From an uncultured Eubacteriales bacterium (GTDB lineage: Bacteria; Bacillota; Clostridia; Oscillospirales; CAG-272), in NCBI GenBank assembly GCA_900546315.1, contig URCP01000072.1, forward strand, positions 1 through 14,557: DNA of 14,557 nt. The letters are read 5' to 3'. The notes under the pieces are model-generated. The model made no database searches and had not been told where the DNA came from. It saw nothing but the letters and a program-made list of their open reading frames with translations. Both the position numbers and the translations under genes were made by a program. Positions 1 to 6,975 of the stretch are shown one piece after another (positions within the stretch are counted from its first letter, which is position 1; each line of letters opens with the position of its first letter).

Positions 1-84
1 AACTCACCCGCCTATTTCAGGGAGATATTCAGGGAGATCACCGGAATGACCCCGGCGGAGTACCGCGGGAGCGTCACGCAATAA
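1..84 (+). CDS. AraC-family transcriptional regulator, 3' end only (cut by window edge)
   Basis: Only the last 27 codons are in the window. They read NSPAYFREIFREITGMTPAEY and then a short tail to a TAA stop. This matches the second helix-turn-helix of the AraC/XylS DNA-binding domain, whose signature is F-x-R-x-F-[KR]-x-x-x-G-x-[TS]-P-x-x-[YF]-R. The same block recurs about 770 bases downstream in the second AraC fragment (NTPMYFREMFRNVTGMTPAGY), so the two are paralogues. The gene converges on an SBP gene fragment, with a hairpin terminator between them. Its sensor domain and ligand cannot be seen. AraC regulators next to SBP genes commonly control sugar uptake, but that role is inferred here. 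Confidence 0.85.
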   Translation, partial: NSPAYFREIFREITGMTPAEYRGSVTQ

Positions 85-112
85 AAAAACGCCGCGGCGG
101 GACGGCGTTTTT
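85..112. terminator. Bidirectional intrinsic terminator between AraC-1 and SBP-1
   Basis: The stem is ACGCCG (89-94) with CGGCGT (103-108) around an 8-base loop. It is flanked by a run of A on the left and a run of T on the right, so either transcript ends in a U tract. It begins right after the AraC-1 stop codon and can also serve the minus-strand SBP gene ending at 166. Confidence 0.85.
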
Positions 113-165
113 GTCATAGATTGACCGCAGAGACGGACTTTATCCGGTGTGAATCCGAAAATATG

Positions 166-606
166 TCAGAAACTGCTTCTGAGCTTTTCCAGATATTTTC
201 CGAGTGAGGTCTCAAGGCCGTTCTGTGTCTTCGCGAGGTTTGACGCGAAGGAGTTCTCTTTTCTGTAGCTGTTTCCGAACACCGTGACAGGGGAACCTAT
301 CGCGTTGTTGTATACATAACCGAAATCCACACTCAGGCCTGAGGTTATCAGATCATACATCCGCGCCGAATCGTCATCGCGGGAGTATTTCTTCTTGAGC
401 GCGGTCTCATAGTAGGCGGGGAGAACCTTTTCGTGATTTGACGATGAAAGCGCCTCAAGCACGGCTCCCGCCATGTCCTTGTCGGAACAGGTCACGGGCA
501 TCGAGAAAGCGTTGTGCGTGCTTCTTGAGAGGGATATATAATCCTTCTGCGTCTCGTCATATTTCGGATACGGCAGAATTCCGTAATCGTCCTTCATGTC
601 CCGGAG
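166..606 (-). pseudogene. Sugar ABC transporter solute-binding protein (SBP-1), 3' fragment
   Basis: The C-terminal ~147 residues of a family 1 extracellular solute-binding protein, from LRDMKDDYGILPYPKYDE to the stop at 166. They align with the C-terminal third of both neighbouring SBPs: DYG-[IVL]-[LV]-P-x-PK-[YF]-DE near the start, then a DDDS/DADS-x-x-[MI]-x-x-[LM] helix about 90 residues later. The signal peptide, the N-terminal lobe and the EF-hand-like loop are missing. Upstream of about 606 the frame stays open to 855, but there it is only the antisense of AraC-2, with no signal peptide or SBP similarity. The gene was therefore cut rather than being naturally short. It has no promoter of its own and is probably non-functional. 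A chimeric assembly join is an alternative. Confidence 0.8.
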
Positions 607-867
607 CTGGCAGCGTACTGTCATGTGAGCATATCCAGGCTGCATCATCTCTTCCGAGGAGAGCTGGCTGTGTCGCCGATCAGATACCGCAATGATCTGA
701 GAATAGACAAAGCGCTGGAGCTGCTGCGCGATACGGACGACACCATAGATGACATAGCCGGACGGTGCGGATTCAATACGCCGATGTATTTCAGGGAAAT
801 GTTCCGGAATGTGACAGGAATGACTCCGGCGGGATACCGGAAAGCCGCGTCGCACGCCAGCCTGTGA
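604..867 (+). pseudogene. AraC-family regulator (AraC-2), 3' fragment with both helix-turn-helix motifs
   Basis: From about ELAAYCHVSISRLHHLF onward this is a near-complete AraC/XylS C-terminal domain. The first helix-turn-helix has S-x-S-R-L-x-x-L-F and is followed by P-I-R-Y-R-N-D-L-R-I-D-K-A and LLRDTDDTIDDIAGRCGF. The second helix-turn-helix is YFREMFRNVTGMTPAGYRK, ending at TGA. Similarity begins abruptly at 604-609, immediately next to the broken end of SBP-1. The N-terminal sensing domain, start codon and promoter are absent. A GTG at 625 opens an 80-residue frame, but it starts inside the first helix-turn-helix with no ribosome site, so I do not take it as a real start. The paralogous AraC-1 tail is at 1-84. 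Confidence 0.8.
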
Positions 868-879
868 AAATAAACAAAG

Positions 880-913
880 AATGACCGTCTCGCGACGGTC
901 ATTCCGTTTTTTT
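880..913 (+). terminator. Intrinsic terminator between AraC-2 fragment and SBP-2
   Basis: A perfect 10-base stem, AATGACCGTC (880-889) with GACGGTCATT (894-903), carries a TCGC tetraloop and is followed by CCG and seven T. It fits the + strand AraC transcript. The minus-strand side is also fairly T-rich, so it may end SBP-2 transcripts as well. Confidence 0.88.
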
Positions 914-923
914 GATCAGATGA

Positions 924-2393
924 TCATTCATTTTCAAGACAGAAGTTGACAAGCCCTGTGTAATACTCGGTAACAGCCTTCTTCTGCGACTCGATCTTCG
1001 ACGCTATGCTTGATGAGGACGAGATCATGTCCGGCAGCTTCATGACCCAGCCCTTGAAGCCGTCGTAGAGGTACGCGAAGTCGATCACGCGGGAATCGAG
1101 GATCATCCTGAGGATTTCGATAGAATCGTCGTCACGAGTGCCCTTCTGCTCGAGCGCGATTCCGCAGTATACAGGCGTCAGATCGAGATAGGAAGCCGCG
1201 CTGAGCGATTCGGTGATGGCTCCGATCAGCTCATAAGAGTCGGTCGGCGCGCTCGCCGGGACGACCATGATGTTCGCACCGCCGTCGACGACAGTGTGAT
1301 AATCCTTTTGCGCCTCGTCATATTTCGGTATCGGGAGGACGCCGTAGTGATCCTCAAAGCTGCGGAACTCCTCGCTCATCAGAGTACTGACCTGAACCGG
1401 CGCGAACAGCACCGAGCCGTCGACGAAGAACTTCTTCGCGGTCGTGAACTCAGTCTTTATTTTCTTGTCGGTCATCTTACTGACCGAGCCGGGGTTGACG
1501 TTAAAGAGATCATGCAGCTTCATTATGGCGTTGATTGACTTCTCCTCACCGATCGGGTTCGATACGGTCATATCGTCCTCTATAGCCGCGAGACGGACAT
1601 CGGAGCCATAGACGAACGCCGCGAGCTGGCAGCCGTCCTGGTTCGCTATCATACCAAAGAAATCGCCCTCGTTGCGCTCCGAGTCACCATTGAGATCCTG
1701 ATATTTGTCGGCTATGAGCTCACTCATTTTGTCTATTGTCCACTTACCTTCACGGACAAGTGAATAGAGATCCGGGAAATTCTGGTACTGCTCCGCCTTC
1801 GTCTGGTTGTAGACTATCATCCACGTCTGGTCGGTGTAGCTCGTCGACAGGTCGCTCTCGATCATGAAGAGCTTGTCGCCTATAGATGCCTTCTGGATAT
1901 TCGCCGTGTACCACGGCTTTGTCAGATCCATGTGAGGGAGAATGTTCCAGTTAAGGCACATACCGTTCATCGCGAGCGTGGAGGTGTCGAATATCTGACC
2001 GAAAACGAGATCATAGTCGTCCGCTCCAGCCATGACCGACTGCTTAACGTGACTTGAGATATCGGTGTACCATTCGCTTATGGTCGGCGCGAAGGTCACG
2101 TTGAACCGCTCCTCGATCTTGCTGTTGCGCTCATAGATGGTATCGCTTATAATGTCGCCGGTCGCCTCCGCGGAATAGAAGCTGTATTTTGTCGAGGACT
2201 GTTCGATCGTGCGGAACTCAGCTCCGCCGAAGTCGAGAACCGGGACGTTGTCGCCGAGAACCGTGGTCTCAGCCTCTGTCGACGTGTCGCCGGAAGCATC
2301 GTCCGATGTTGTCGCCGGCGGTTTTCCCGTGCCAGAACAGGAGGACAGAAGAAGCGCTAAAAGAATGGCTGACGAGAGAATCCTTGTTTTCAT
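924..2393 (-). CDS. Sugar ABC transporter solute-binding lipoprotein (SBP-2)
   Basis: A 489-residue lipoprotein expected on the outer face of the cytoplasmic membrane, binding a sugar or oligosaccharide for an ABC importer. The signal peptide has K2 and R4, a hydrophobic stretch and the lipobox LSSC with Cys19. A Ser/Thr/Asp-rich linker (about 20-45) leads to the mature fold. An EF-hand-like loop, DLNGDSERNEGD (233-244), is typical of this SBP group. The motif HYGVLPIPKYDEAQKDY lies in the C-terminal part. Length is normal for the family. The start is supported by AAAGGA a few bases upstream (complement of 2401-2406). It has its own promoter at 2608-2636 and a leader of about 200 bases. No permease gene is nearby, so its partner and ligand are unknown. 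Confidence 0.9.
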   Translation of the reverse strand: MKTRILSSAILLALLLSSCSGTGKPPATTSDDASGDTSTEAETTVLGDNVPVLDFGGAEFRTIEQSSTKYSFYSAEATGDIISDTIYERNSKIEERFNVTFAPTISEWYTDISSHVKQSVMAGADDYDLVFGQIFDTSTLAMNGMCLNWNILPHMDLTKPWYTANIQKASIGDKLFMIESDLSTSYTDQTWMIVYNQTKAEQYQNFPDLYSLVREGKWTIDKMSELIADKYQDLNGDSERNEGDFFGMIANQDGCQLAAFVYGSDVRLAAIEDDMTVSNPIGEEKSINAIMKLHDLFNVNPGSVSKMTDKKIKTEFTTAKKFFVDGSVLFAPVQVSTLMSEEFRSFEDHYGVLPIPKYDEAQKDYHTVVDGGANIMVVPASAPTDSYELIGAITESLSAASYLDLTPVYCGIALEQKGTRDDDSIEILRMILDSRVIDFAYLYDGFKGWVMKLPDMISSSSSIASKIESQKKAVTEYYTGLVNFCLENE

Positions 2394-2400
2394 GAAATGT

Positions 2401-2600
2401 TCCTTTCTCTTTGGAAATCTTTTTTCCTTCTGAACCGCTGAGCGATCCGTTTTTTCCGAAAAAAATCATGTATCCGCGGGCTTGTTTTCTGAAAAAACCG
2501 GGGCAGCGTTTCTCTTGTATCAGATCAGAATGGCTGATGAGCAGCATATGAAGTGATGATGGAAAAATAAGCGAGCCATTATTAATACGATTTGAACTCA
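2401..2600 (-). other. Long 5' leader of SBP-2 mRNA
   Basis: The stretch between the expected start point near 2600 and the SBP-2 start codon holds no convincing gene. On the transcript it contains A/T-rich self-complementary pieces, for example GGAAA/TTTCC (complement of 2413-2427) just upstream of the ribosome site, and runs of T and A around 2450-2465. I recognise no known riboswitch. The open frame that begins near 2601 runs into the SBP-2 start in another frame and looks like chance. Confidence 0.45.
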
Positions 2601-2607
2601 CGTGTCT

Positions 2608-2636
2608 ATTATATCACAATCAGAAATGATTGTCAA
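2608..2636 (-). promoter_or_regulatory. Consensus sigma-A promoter of SBP-2
   Basis: Read on the minus strand: TTGACA (2631-2636), a 17-base spacer, then TATAAT (2608-2613) preceded by TGA, an extended -10. Both hexamers are perfect consensus. A palindrome fills the spacer and is listed separately. Confidence 0.88.
2616..2633. promoter_or_regulatory. Palindromic operator candidate inside SBP-2 promoter spacer
   Basis: ACAATCA-GAAA-TGATTGT is a perfect 7+7 inverted repeat. It lies between the -35 and -10 boxes and touches the -35. A repressor bound here would block RNA polymerase directly. The regulator is unknown. A neighbouring AraC, or a regulator outside the window, is possible. Confidence 0.55.
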
Positions 2637-2674
2637 GTATAAGTATCACTATTACACAAAAAATTATCGCGTCG

Positions 2675-2702
2675 CGTCCCGGCGCCGCGAGACGCCGGGA
2701 CG
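2675..2702 (-). terminator. Hairpin terminator candidate after SBP-3 and the glycosidase operon
   Basis: A perfect 10-base GC-rich stem, CGTCCCGGCG (2675-2684) with CGCCGGGACG (2693-2702), lies 12 bases past the stop at 2715. On the minus strand the T run comes about 11 bases after the stem rather than directly after it. It is therefore an imperfect intrinsic terminator and may partly act as an mRNA-protecting hairpin. Confidence 0.6.
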
Positions 2703-2714
2703 AATGGACAGAAA

Positions 2715-4212
2715 TCAGCCGTTCATGTCCTCAACGAGCTTTTCTATGTCTGCAAGCGCCTTCGATTCGATCTTCGCGTAGTCGGAGGAGAAGGTATTGT
2801 CTTTCTTGGAGGCGAGCGAGTAGAGGAAGTTATTCAGTCCGTTTATGTTGTAAATACGCGAGAGGTCGTACTGGATGCCTGCAAAGGTAAGGTCGAGCAT
2901 CTCGGCGCTGTCCGCGTCATAGGTGTATTTCGTCTTGCAGGAGATATCGTAGTAAGCCTTGAGAGAGGTGTCGGTGGCCTCGGCGGAGAGCGCCTCGAGC
3001 ATGAATCCCGAGAAGTCAGGGTCGACGCAGGACACCGGTATGCAGAAGAGCATACAATATCTGTCCGCGTAGGTGTAGTACTTTTCCTGAGCCTCATCGA
3101 ACTTCGGATATGGAACCAGACCGTAGTCATTGACGCACTCGGCGGAAAAGGCCTTGAGCGAATGCGGGAAGCAGGTCATGAAGAGTTCGCGGCCTTCCTT
3201 GAATGCCTTTGACGAGACCGCCCAGAAGTCGTAGTCGACCTTGCCCACCCACTGATCCGGGATGACAGTCACGTCATTAAGAGTGAAAAATGAGCGTACC
3301 TTTTCTATCACGCTGACGGTGCGGTCACTGTTGAGCGTCGGTATCGGGGTGTTCTTTTCATCCTTGCCTATAGCACTGACGCCGCAGCCGTAGACGAAGG
3401 TGACAAACGCGTTGTAGGAATCGGTGCCGACGCCGAACTGGTCCTTGTCGTCTATGTTTCCGTCGCCGTTGAGATCGTTCGAGACATGTGACGCCATGTC
3501 GTTGAACTTGTCGATTGTCCACTTGTTTTCACGCACGAGTGTGAACGGGTCATCGAGGTTGTTCTGCTTTATCATCTCCTTGTTGAATGCGAGTATATAG
3601 GCGCGGCTCTTGTCTCTCAGCGAGAAATCGCTCGACGTGAAGTAGAGCCTGCCGCCAATCGAGAGCGTGTCATTGACGTCCTGGTTCCACCAGTTCTTCG
3701 AGAAGTCGATGTTCCTGACGCCGTTCAGGTCATATACAAGACCTTCACGCGCGAGAGCTCCTATGCCGCTTATGGTGGTGAAGGCGAGGTCGTACAGATC
3801 GTCTCCCGCCATGACTGTCTGGCGGATGTGCGGAACGAGGCATGCGTCCTGGTCTCCGCCGGAATTCTGGATGATCTGCGTGACTTTCACGTTGTATCTG
3901 TCCTCGACGGCGCGGTTGCGTCTGAACACGGCGTCGTTTACGACCTCGCCGTTCTCAGCCTCGGAAAAGATTTCGAAGTTGTCCCATTGGTCGCGGTCGC
4001 CGTCATTTCCGAGCACGCGGAACTCACGCCCTCCGAAGTCGGAATCGGGGAGCTCGAGAACGCTCGCCGGGTCGACGGGTTCGGTAGTTGATTCTACATC
4101 ATTCGAATCGGGGGGGGGCAGTGTTTTCGGACTGGGCTTCGGAGCCGCAGGAGACGATGTTTGACGTGAGAAGAAGCGCGAGGAGGATAGCGATGGTTCT
4201 TGCTGATTTCAT
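2715..4212 (-). CDS. Sugar ABC transporter solute-binding lipoprotein (SBP-3), frameshifted at a run of nine G
   Basis: The start at 4212 gives MKSARTIAILLALLLTSNIVSC, a lipoprotein signal with lipobox IVSC (Cys22), preceded by AAAGGA. After SENTAPP the frame runs into a C9 tract (coding strand; 4110-4118) and stops at TGA within four codons. Removing one C joins it to the long downstream frame (DSNDVESTTEPVDPAS, then LPDSDFGGREFRVLGNDG) and gives a 498-residue protein, normal for the family. The downstream part has all SBP hallmarks: R-N-R-A-V-E-D-R-Y-N-V, the EF-hand-like DLNGDGNIDDKD, NDYGLVPYPKFDEAQ and DADSAEMLDLTF. The internal ATG at 4016 would give no signal peptide and has no clear ribosome site. 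As printed the gene is broken. It may be phase-variable, or the count of G may be a sequencing error. It lies 79 bases after a GH28-type gene with no terminator between, so it may be the last gene of that operon. Confidence 0.82.
4110..4118. repeat. Poly-G tract (9 G) at the SBP-3 frameshift
   Basis: Nine consecutive G on the + strand (C on the coding strand) lie in the linker just after the lipoprotein signal of SBP-3. Eight would keep the gene in frame. Such tracts slip readily during replication and are also prone to sequencing miscounts. Confidence 0.9.
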
Positions 4213-4291
4213 GGTTCTTGGGATTCCTTTCAATATTAAATTTTTTTCCGACACCTCGGATTTTTGCGGTTGGGACGATTTAAGGCTTGCG

Positions 4292-5575
4292 TCAATCCTC
4301 CCTTCCCGCGCTGAATATATTACTCGTCAGCACATTGACCATCCCGTTCTCGCGGTGAACGCTGAACGGTCCGCAGTCGGGGTTCCTGTTGACGACGTTC
4401 GTTATCACGGAGTCCTTCAGGTATCCGGCGACGATTATGCAGTTCCGGCTCTTCGAGATGACGTTCGAGATCGTGATGTTCTTCATGCCGTCGCTCAGGT
4501 TGACGCCGTATCCGCCGTCTCCCTCGCCGAGAAGTATCGCGCCGCCGTCCGTGAAGCCTTCCGGAGACGAATCAACGACGCCGTCGATCACTATGTTGTA
4601 GATCTTCGACTCGACCGGGAGCAGACGGACATGGAAGCATATCCCTCCGCCGGAATACCCGAGGACATTGCGAATGATGACGTCATGAATGTCGCGGTCG
4701 CGCCTCGACCAGTCGTTGTGCATGACGTGGGTCGTGCGGAGTGCTCCGCCCGGATGGATCTTATCGCCGCGGGCAATCGCGGTCAGAGCCACAATGTCGT
4801 CTCCGGTGCGCCCGGTTATATCGGAAATGACGATGTCATGACAGCCGTTCCTGAGGTCGATTCCGTCCTGGTTCTCCGAGTTCTGGAGCATACCGTCGAT
4901 CATTCTCGCCATCGTCGCGTCAAAGTCGATCTTTTCAATCCTGCCGTTTGTACAAGCCTCGCATGAGATTCCCCAGCCGTGCGAGTCGACTATCCTCAGT
5001 CCCTCGATCGAGAAGCGGTCGACCATGGCGAAAAGTATCCCAACCCCGCGCCAGTCACCGTACTGGCTCTCGCCTTCCTTTCCGGCGTCGGTGCCGAGAG
5101 AGTGGCTGTGCTCGTACCAGAAGCTCCAGTCCTTTCCGGTCTTCCTTGTCTCTTCCGGTATCCAGTCGGCGTATTTCTTCAGGTCTTCCACGGTTTTCGG
5201 GCAGGGGTTCGCGAGAACCTTCGTGCCGTCGCCGGTCGCGCGGGGATGATCCGCGCCCTCGAGGACACAGAGACCCTCTCCGTGGATGTGTATGTTCGTG
5301 AAGAGCTCGTTGTCGTCAAAGCCGAAGCCGCAGTTCGCGCTGCGGAAGAAGTTGTCGCGCGCGGAGTCCGAGAGCTTGATTTTCGAGTTCCGCATAACCA
5401 CGGTCGTGTCTGAGTCGAGCAGTATCGCCCGGTCGATCAGCCACCAGTCGCGTTCAGGCTCGTTTTCCTGCGCGCGCGGCGGGATGAGCAGCGTGCGGTC
5501 GGTGTCAAGAGCGGCGAGGGCGTTCTCTATGATCTCACTGTCGGTGAGACCCCTGTAATCGTTTACGTTCGTCAT
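4292..5575 (-). CDS. GH28-type right-handed beta-helix glycosidase (divergent)
   Basis: 427 residues with no signal peptide, so probably cytoplasmic. Repeated short beta-strand turns (IEGLRIVDSHGWGISCEACTN, HDIVISDITG, IHDVIIRNVLGYSGGG, MKNITISNVISKSRN) are those of a pectinase-type parallel beta-helix. NQD-GID (235-240) and GDD (258-260) correspond to the NTD and G/QDD motifs that supply the catalytic aspartates of GH28 polygalacturonases. The usual G-H-G and R-I-K motifs are not evident; the matching place reads SGGGICFHV (308-316). It may therefore hydrolyse something other than plain polygalacturonate. AAGGGG lies 8 bases before the ATG. It follows the next GH28-type gene after only 15 bases, in one operon. 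Two paralogous beta-helix enzymes in tandem suggest successive steps on one pectic or related oligosaccharide. The family is fairly sure; the substrate is not. Confidence 0.8.
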   Translation of the reverse strand: MTNVNDYRGLTDSEIIENALAALDTDRTLLIPPRAQENEPERDWWLIDRAILLDSDTTVVMRNSKIKLSDSARDNFFRSANCGFGFDDNELFTNIHIHGEGLCVLEGADHPRATGDGTKVLANPCPKTVEDLKKYADWIPEETRKTGKDWSFWYEHSHSLGTDAGKEGESQYGDWRGVGILFAMVDRFSIEGLRIVDSHGWGISCEACTNGRIEKIDFDATMARMIDGMLQNSENQDGIDLRNGCHDIVISDITGRTGDDIVALTAIARGDKIHPGGALRTTHVMHNDWSRRDRDIHDVIIRNVLGYSGGGICFHVRLLPVESKIYNIVIDGVVDSSPEGFTDGGAILLGEGDGGYGVNLSDGMKNITISNVISKSRNCIIVAGYLKDSVITNVVNRNPDCGPFSVHRENGMVNVLTSNIFSAGRED

Positions 5576-5590
5576 TGTTTTAACCCCTTT

Positions 5591-6829
5591 TTATGAAATT
5601 TCGTTTCCGTTGATGGTTATGTCATCGCATTTGTCGGTGAAGACGCACTTCCACGCGTCGGAGCGCTTTTTGCCGGCGACCCTCAGACCGTTTATCGCGA
5701 GATCCCCGCAGTTGCGGAGGGCGAAGAGGTTGCCGTCGTGGTTTTCCGGCGGGGTCACGAGGACGCTGTCGATCGTCACGCCGGTGAGCTTATTGTCCGG
5801 TCTTCCGCGGAGGACACAGCGCTCGGTCGGGAAGAGCGTCAGGCTGCTGAAGCTGAGGTCGCGGATGTGGCACGGATTCGGCAGCGGCGAGTCGTCAAAG
5901 CAGGAGACATATATCTCAAGCGGATTCTTCGCGCGAATGTTCAGGTTCGAGAAGAGAATGTTCTCGACCGTTGTCGCGTACTTCGATGCGGGGCTCCAGC
6001 AGCCCATCATGCCGATTCCGCCGCAGTTCGGGGCTTCGATATCCATGTTCGATATCGCCACGTTCCGGATGATTCCGGCTCCGACGCCGATCCGCATCCC
6101 ATAGTCGCGGTCGGCGCGTATGACGCAGTTTGTTATCGTCACATTTTCGCAGACGCCGTCGCTGTGAAGGAGAGGCTTTTTATGCGCGCGGATGGCGATG
6201 GCGTCGTCTCCGACGTCAATTACGCAGCCCTCCACCGTTACCCGTTTGCAGCAATCGATATCGATTCCGTCGTTGGTCCATCTCGGGCGGTCGCCCCTGA
6301 TTGTGACTCCGCGGACGAAGACGTCCTCGCAGCCGTGGAAGAAGAGGTGCCAGTATGGACCGTTCAGGATATTGACGTCTGTCACATGAACGTTTTTACA
6401 TTCGCAGAGGAAGATCATCTGACCCGGGCGCTCGTCGTTCGGGGCGTATTCGTCGGGGGCATAGGGGATGGGGTTTGACTCGTTCATCCAGAAGTGACCT
6501 TCGCCCTCGATCTTTCCGTGACCTTCGATTGTGATGTTTTCCTGCTCTATCGCGGTGATGAGGTGGGCGCCGGTGACGTGCTCAGAGGTGAAGACATCGT
6601 TCTGCGGGCAGAAGTCGTCGGCGTTGTAGTCCTCTCTGTCGTGGCTCGCGAGCAGGACGGCGCCGGGGGCTAAATGCAGGCCGCCGTCGCTCTTAAGATA
6701 CAGGGTTCCCGTGCGGTAGATTCCGTCAGGTATGTATACCATCCCGCCGTCGTCTATTGCGTTCTGGATGGCTCTTGTATCGAGAGCCGCGCCGTCTCCG
6801 ACAGCGCCGTAATCCCTGATATTGCGCAT
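5591..6829 (-). CDS. GH28 family glycosidase (polygalacturonase-like)
   Basis: 412 residues with no signal peptide. The N-terminus, NIRDYGAVGDGAALDTRAIQ, is the classic opening of GH28 and pectate-lyase-3-like beta-helix proteins. It is followed by IPDGIYRTGTLYLKSDGGLHL and the helix core. TNDGIDID (185-192) and VGDDAIAI (206-213) hold the aspartates expected for GH28 catalysis (D187, D208, D209). In the usual G-H-G place it reads DYGMRIGVG (242-250), so the histidine is replaced by tyrosine, and no R-I-K is clear. This pattern occurs in GH28-like exo-enzymes and uncharacterised relatives; activity on galacturonic-acid-containing or decorated oligosaccharides is a guess. AAGGAG precedes the ATG by 10 bases. 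The 168-base gap upstream is the longest in the operon and holds repeats that may add regulation. Confidence 0.87.
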   Translation of the reverse strand: MRNIRDYGAVGDGAALDTRAIQNAIDDGGMVYIPDGIYRTGTLYLKSDGGLHLAPGAVLLASHDREDYNADDFCPQNDVFTSEHVTGAHLITAIEQENITIEGHGKIEGEGHFWMNESNPIPYAPDEYAPNDERPGQMIFLCECKNVHVTDVNILNGPYWHLFFHGCEDVFVRGVTIRGDRPRWTNDGIDIDCCKRVTVEGCVIDVGDDAIAIRAHKKPLLHSDGVCENVTITNCVIRADRDYGMRIGVGAGIIRNVAISNMDIEAPNCGGIGMMGCWSPASKYATTVENILFSNLNIRAKNPLEIYVSCFDDSPLPNPCHIRDLSFSSLTLFPTERCVLRGRPDNKLTGVTIDSVLVTPPENHDGNLFALRNCGDLAINGLRVAGKKRSDAWKCVFTDKCDDITINGNEIS

Positions 6830-6856
6830 GATTCATGTTCTCCTTGTACTATAGAT

Positions 6857-6897
6857 TGTGCCGGTCCGATGAAATTACAGTCACACGAGCCGGCACA
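6857..6897. repeat. Inverted repeat upstream of the GH28 gene
   Basis: TGTGCCGG (6857-6864) and CCGGCACA (6890-6897) are a perfect 8-base inverted repeat around a 25-base loop, 28 bases before the GH28 start codon. It could fold in the operon mRNA between the transporter and the GH28 pair, or be a protein site. Confidence 0.5.
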
Positions 6898-6908
6898 GGA
6901 TATCGGTG

Positions 6909-6927
6909 ATTTATATCAATTTATATC
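6909..6927. repeat. Two tandem 10-base direct repeats in the transporter-GH28 gap
   Basis: ATTTATATC occurs at 6909-6917 and 6919-6927, one helical turn apart. The spacing suits a regulator contacting the same DNA face, but the sequence is A/T-only apart from one base and may be chance. I found no clear -35/-10 pair here. Confidence 0.35.
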
Positions 6928-6953
6928 GAAAGCTTCCTTTCTCCCCGTTACGT

Positions 6954-6975
6954 GGCGGCTTTTCATATCGCCGCC
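6954..6975 (-). other. GC-rich hairpin after the EamA transporter gene
   Basis: GGCGGC (6954-6959) and GCCGCC (6970-6975) around a 10-base loop lie 22 bases after the transporter stop. No T run follows on the minus strand, so it is more likely an mRNA-stabilising or attenuating hairpin inside the operon than a full terminator. Confidence 0.4.

Noticed and set aside
2269..2601. Minus-strand open frame of 110 codons starting at GTG near the SBP-2 transcript start
   Set aside because: It runs out of frame into the SBP-2 signal region, has no ribosome site because it starts at the expected transcript start, and shows no motif.
2715..4016. Internal ATG at 4016 as the true start of SBP-3
   Set aside because: It would lack the signal peptide and the conserved strand just upstream (SDFGGREFRVLG). 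The lipoprotein start at 4212 with a good ribosome site is clearly the original one.
4241..4265. Hairpin TCCGA-CACC-TCGGA with T runs on the + strand, between GH28 and SBP-3
   Set aside because: The T run follows only on the + strand, where no gene ends. On the minus strand it is flanked by A runs, so it cannot be the operon terminator. The stem is only 5 bases.
4088..4966. + strand open frame of 292 codons
   Set aside because: It is antisense to the GH28-type gene and SBP-3 signal region, with no recognisable motif.
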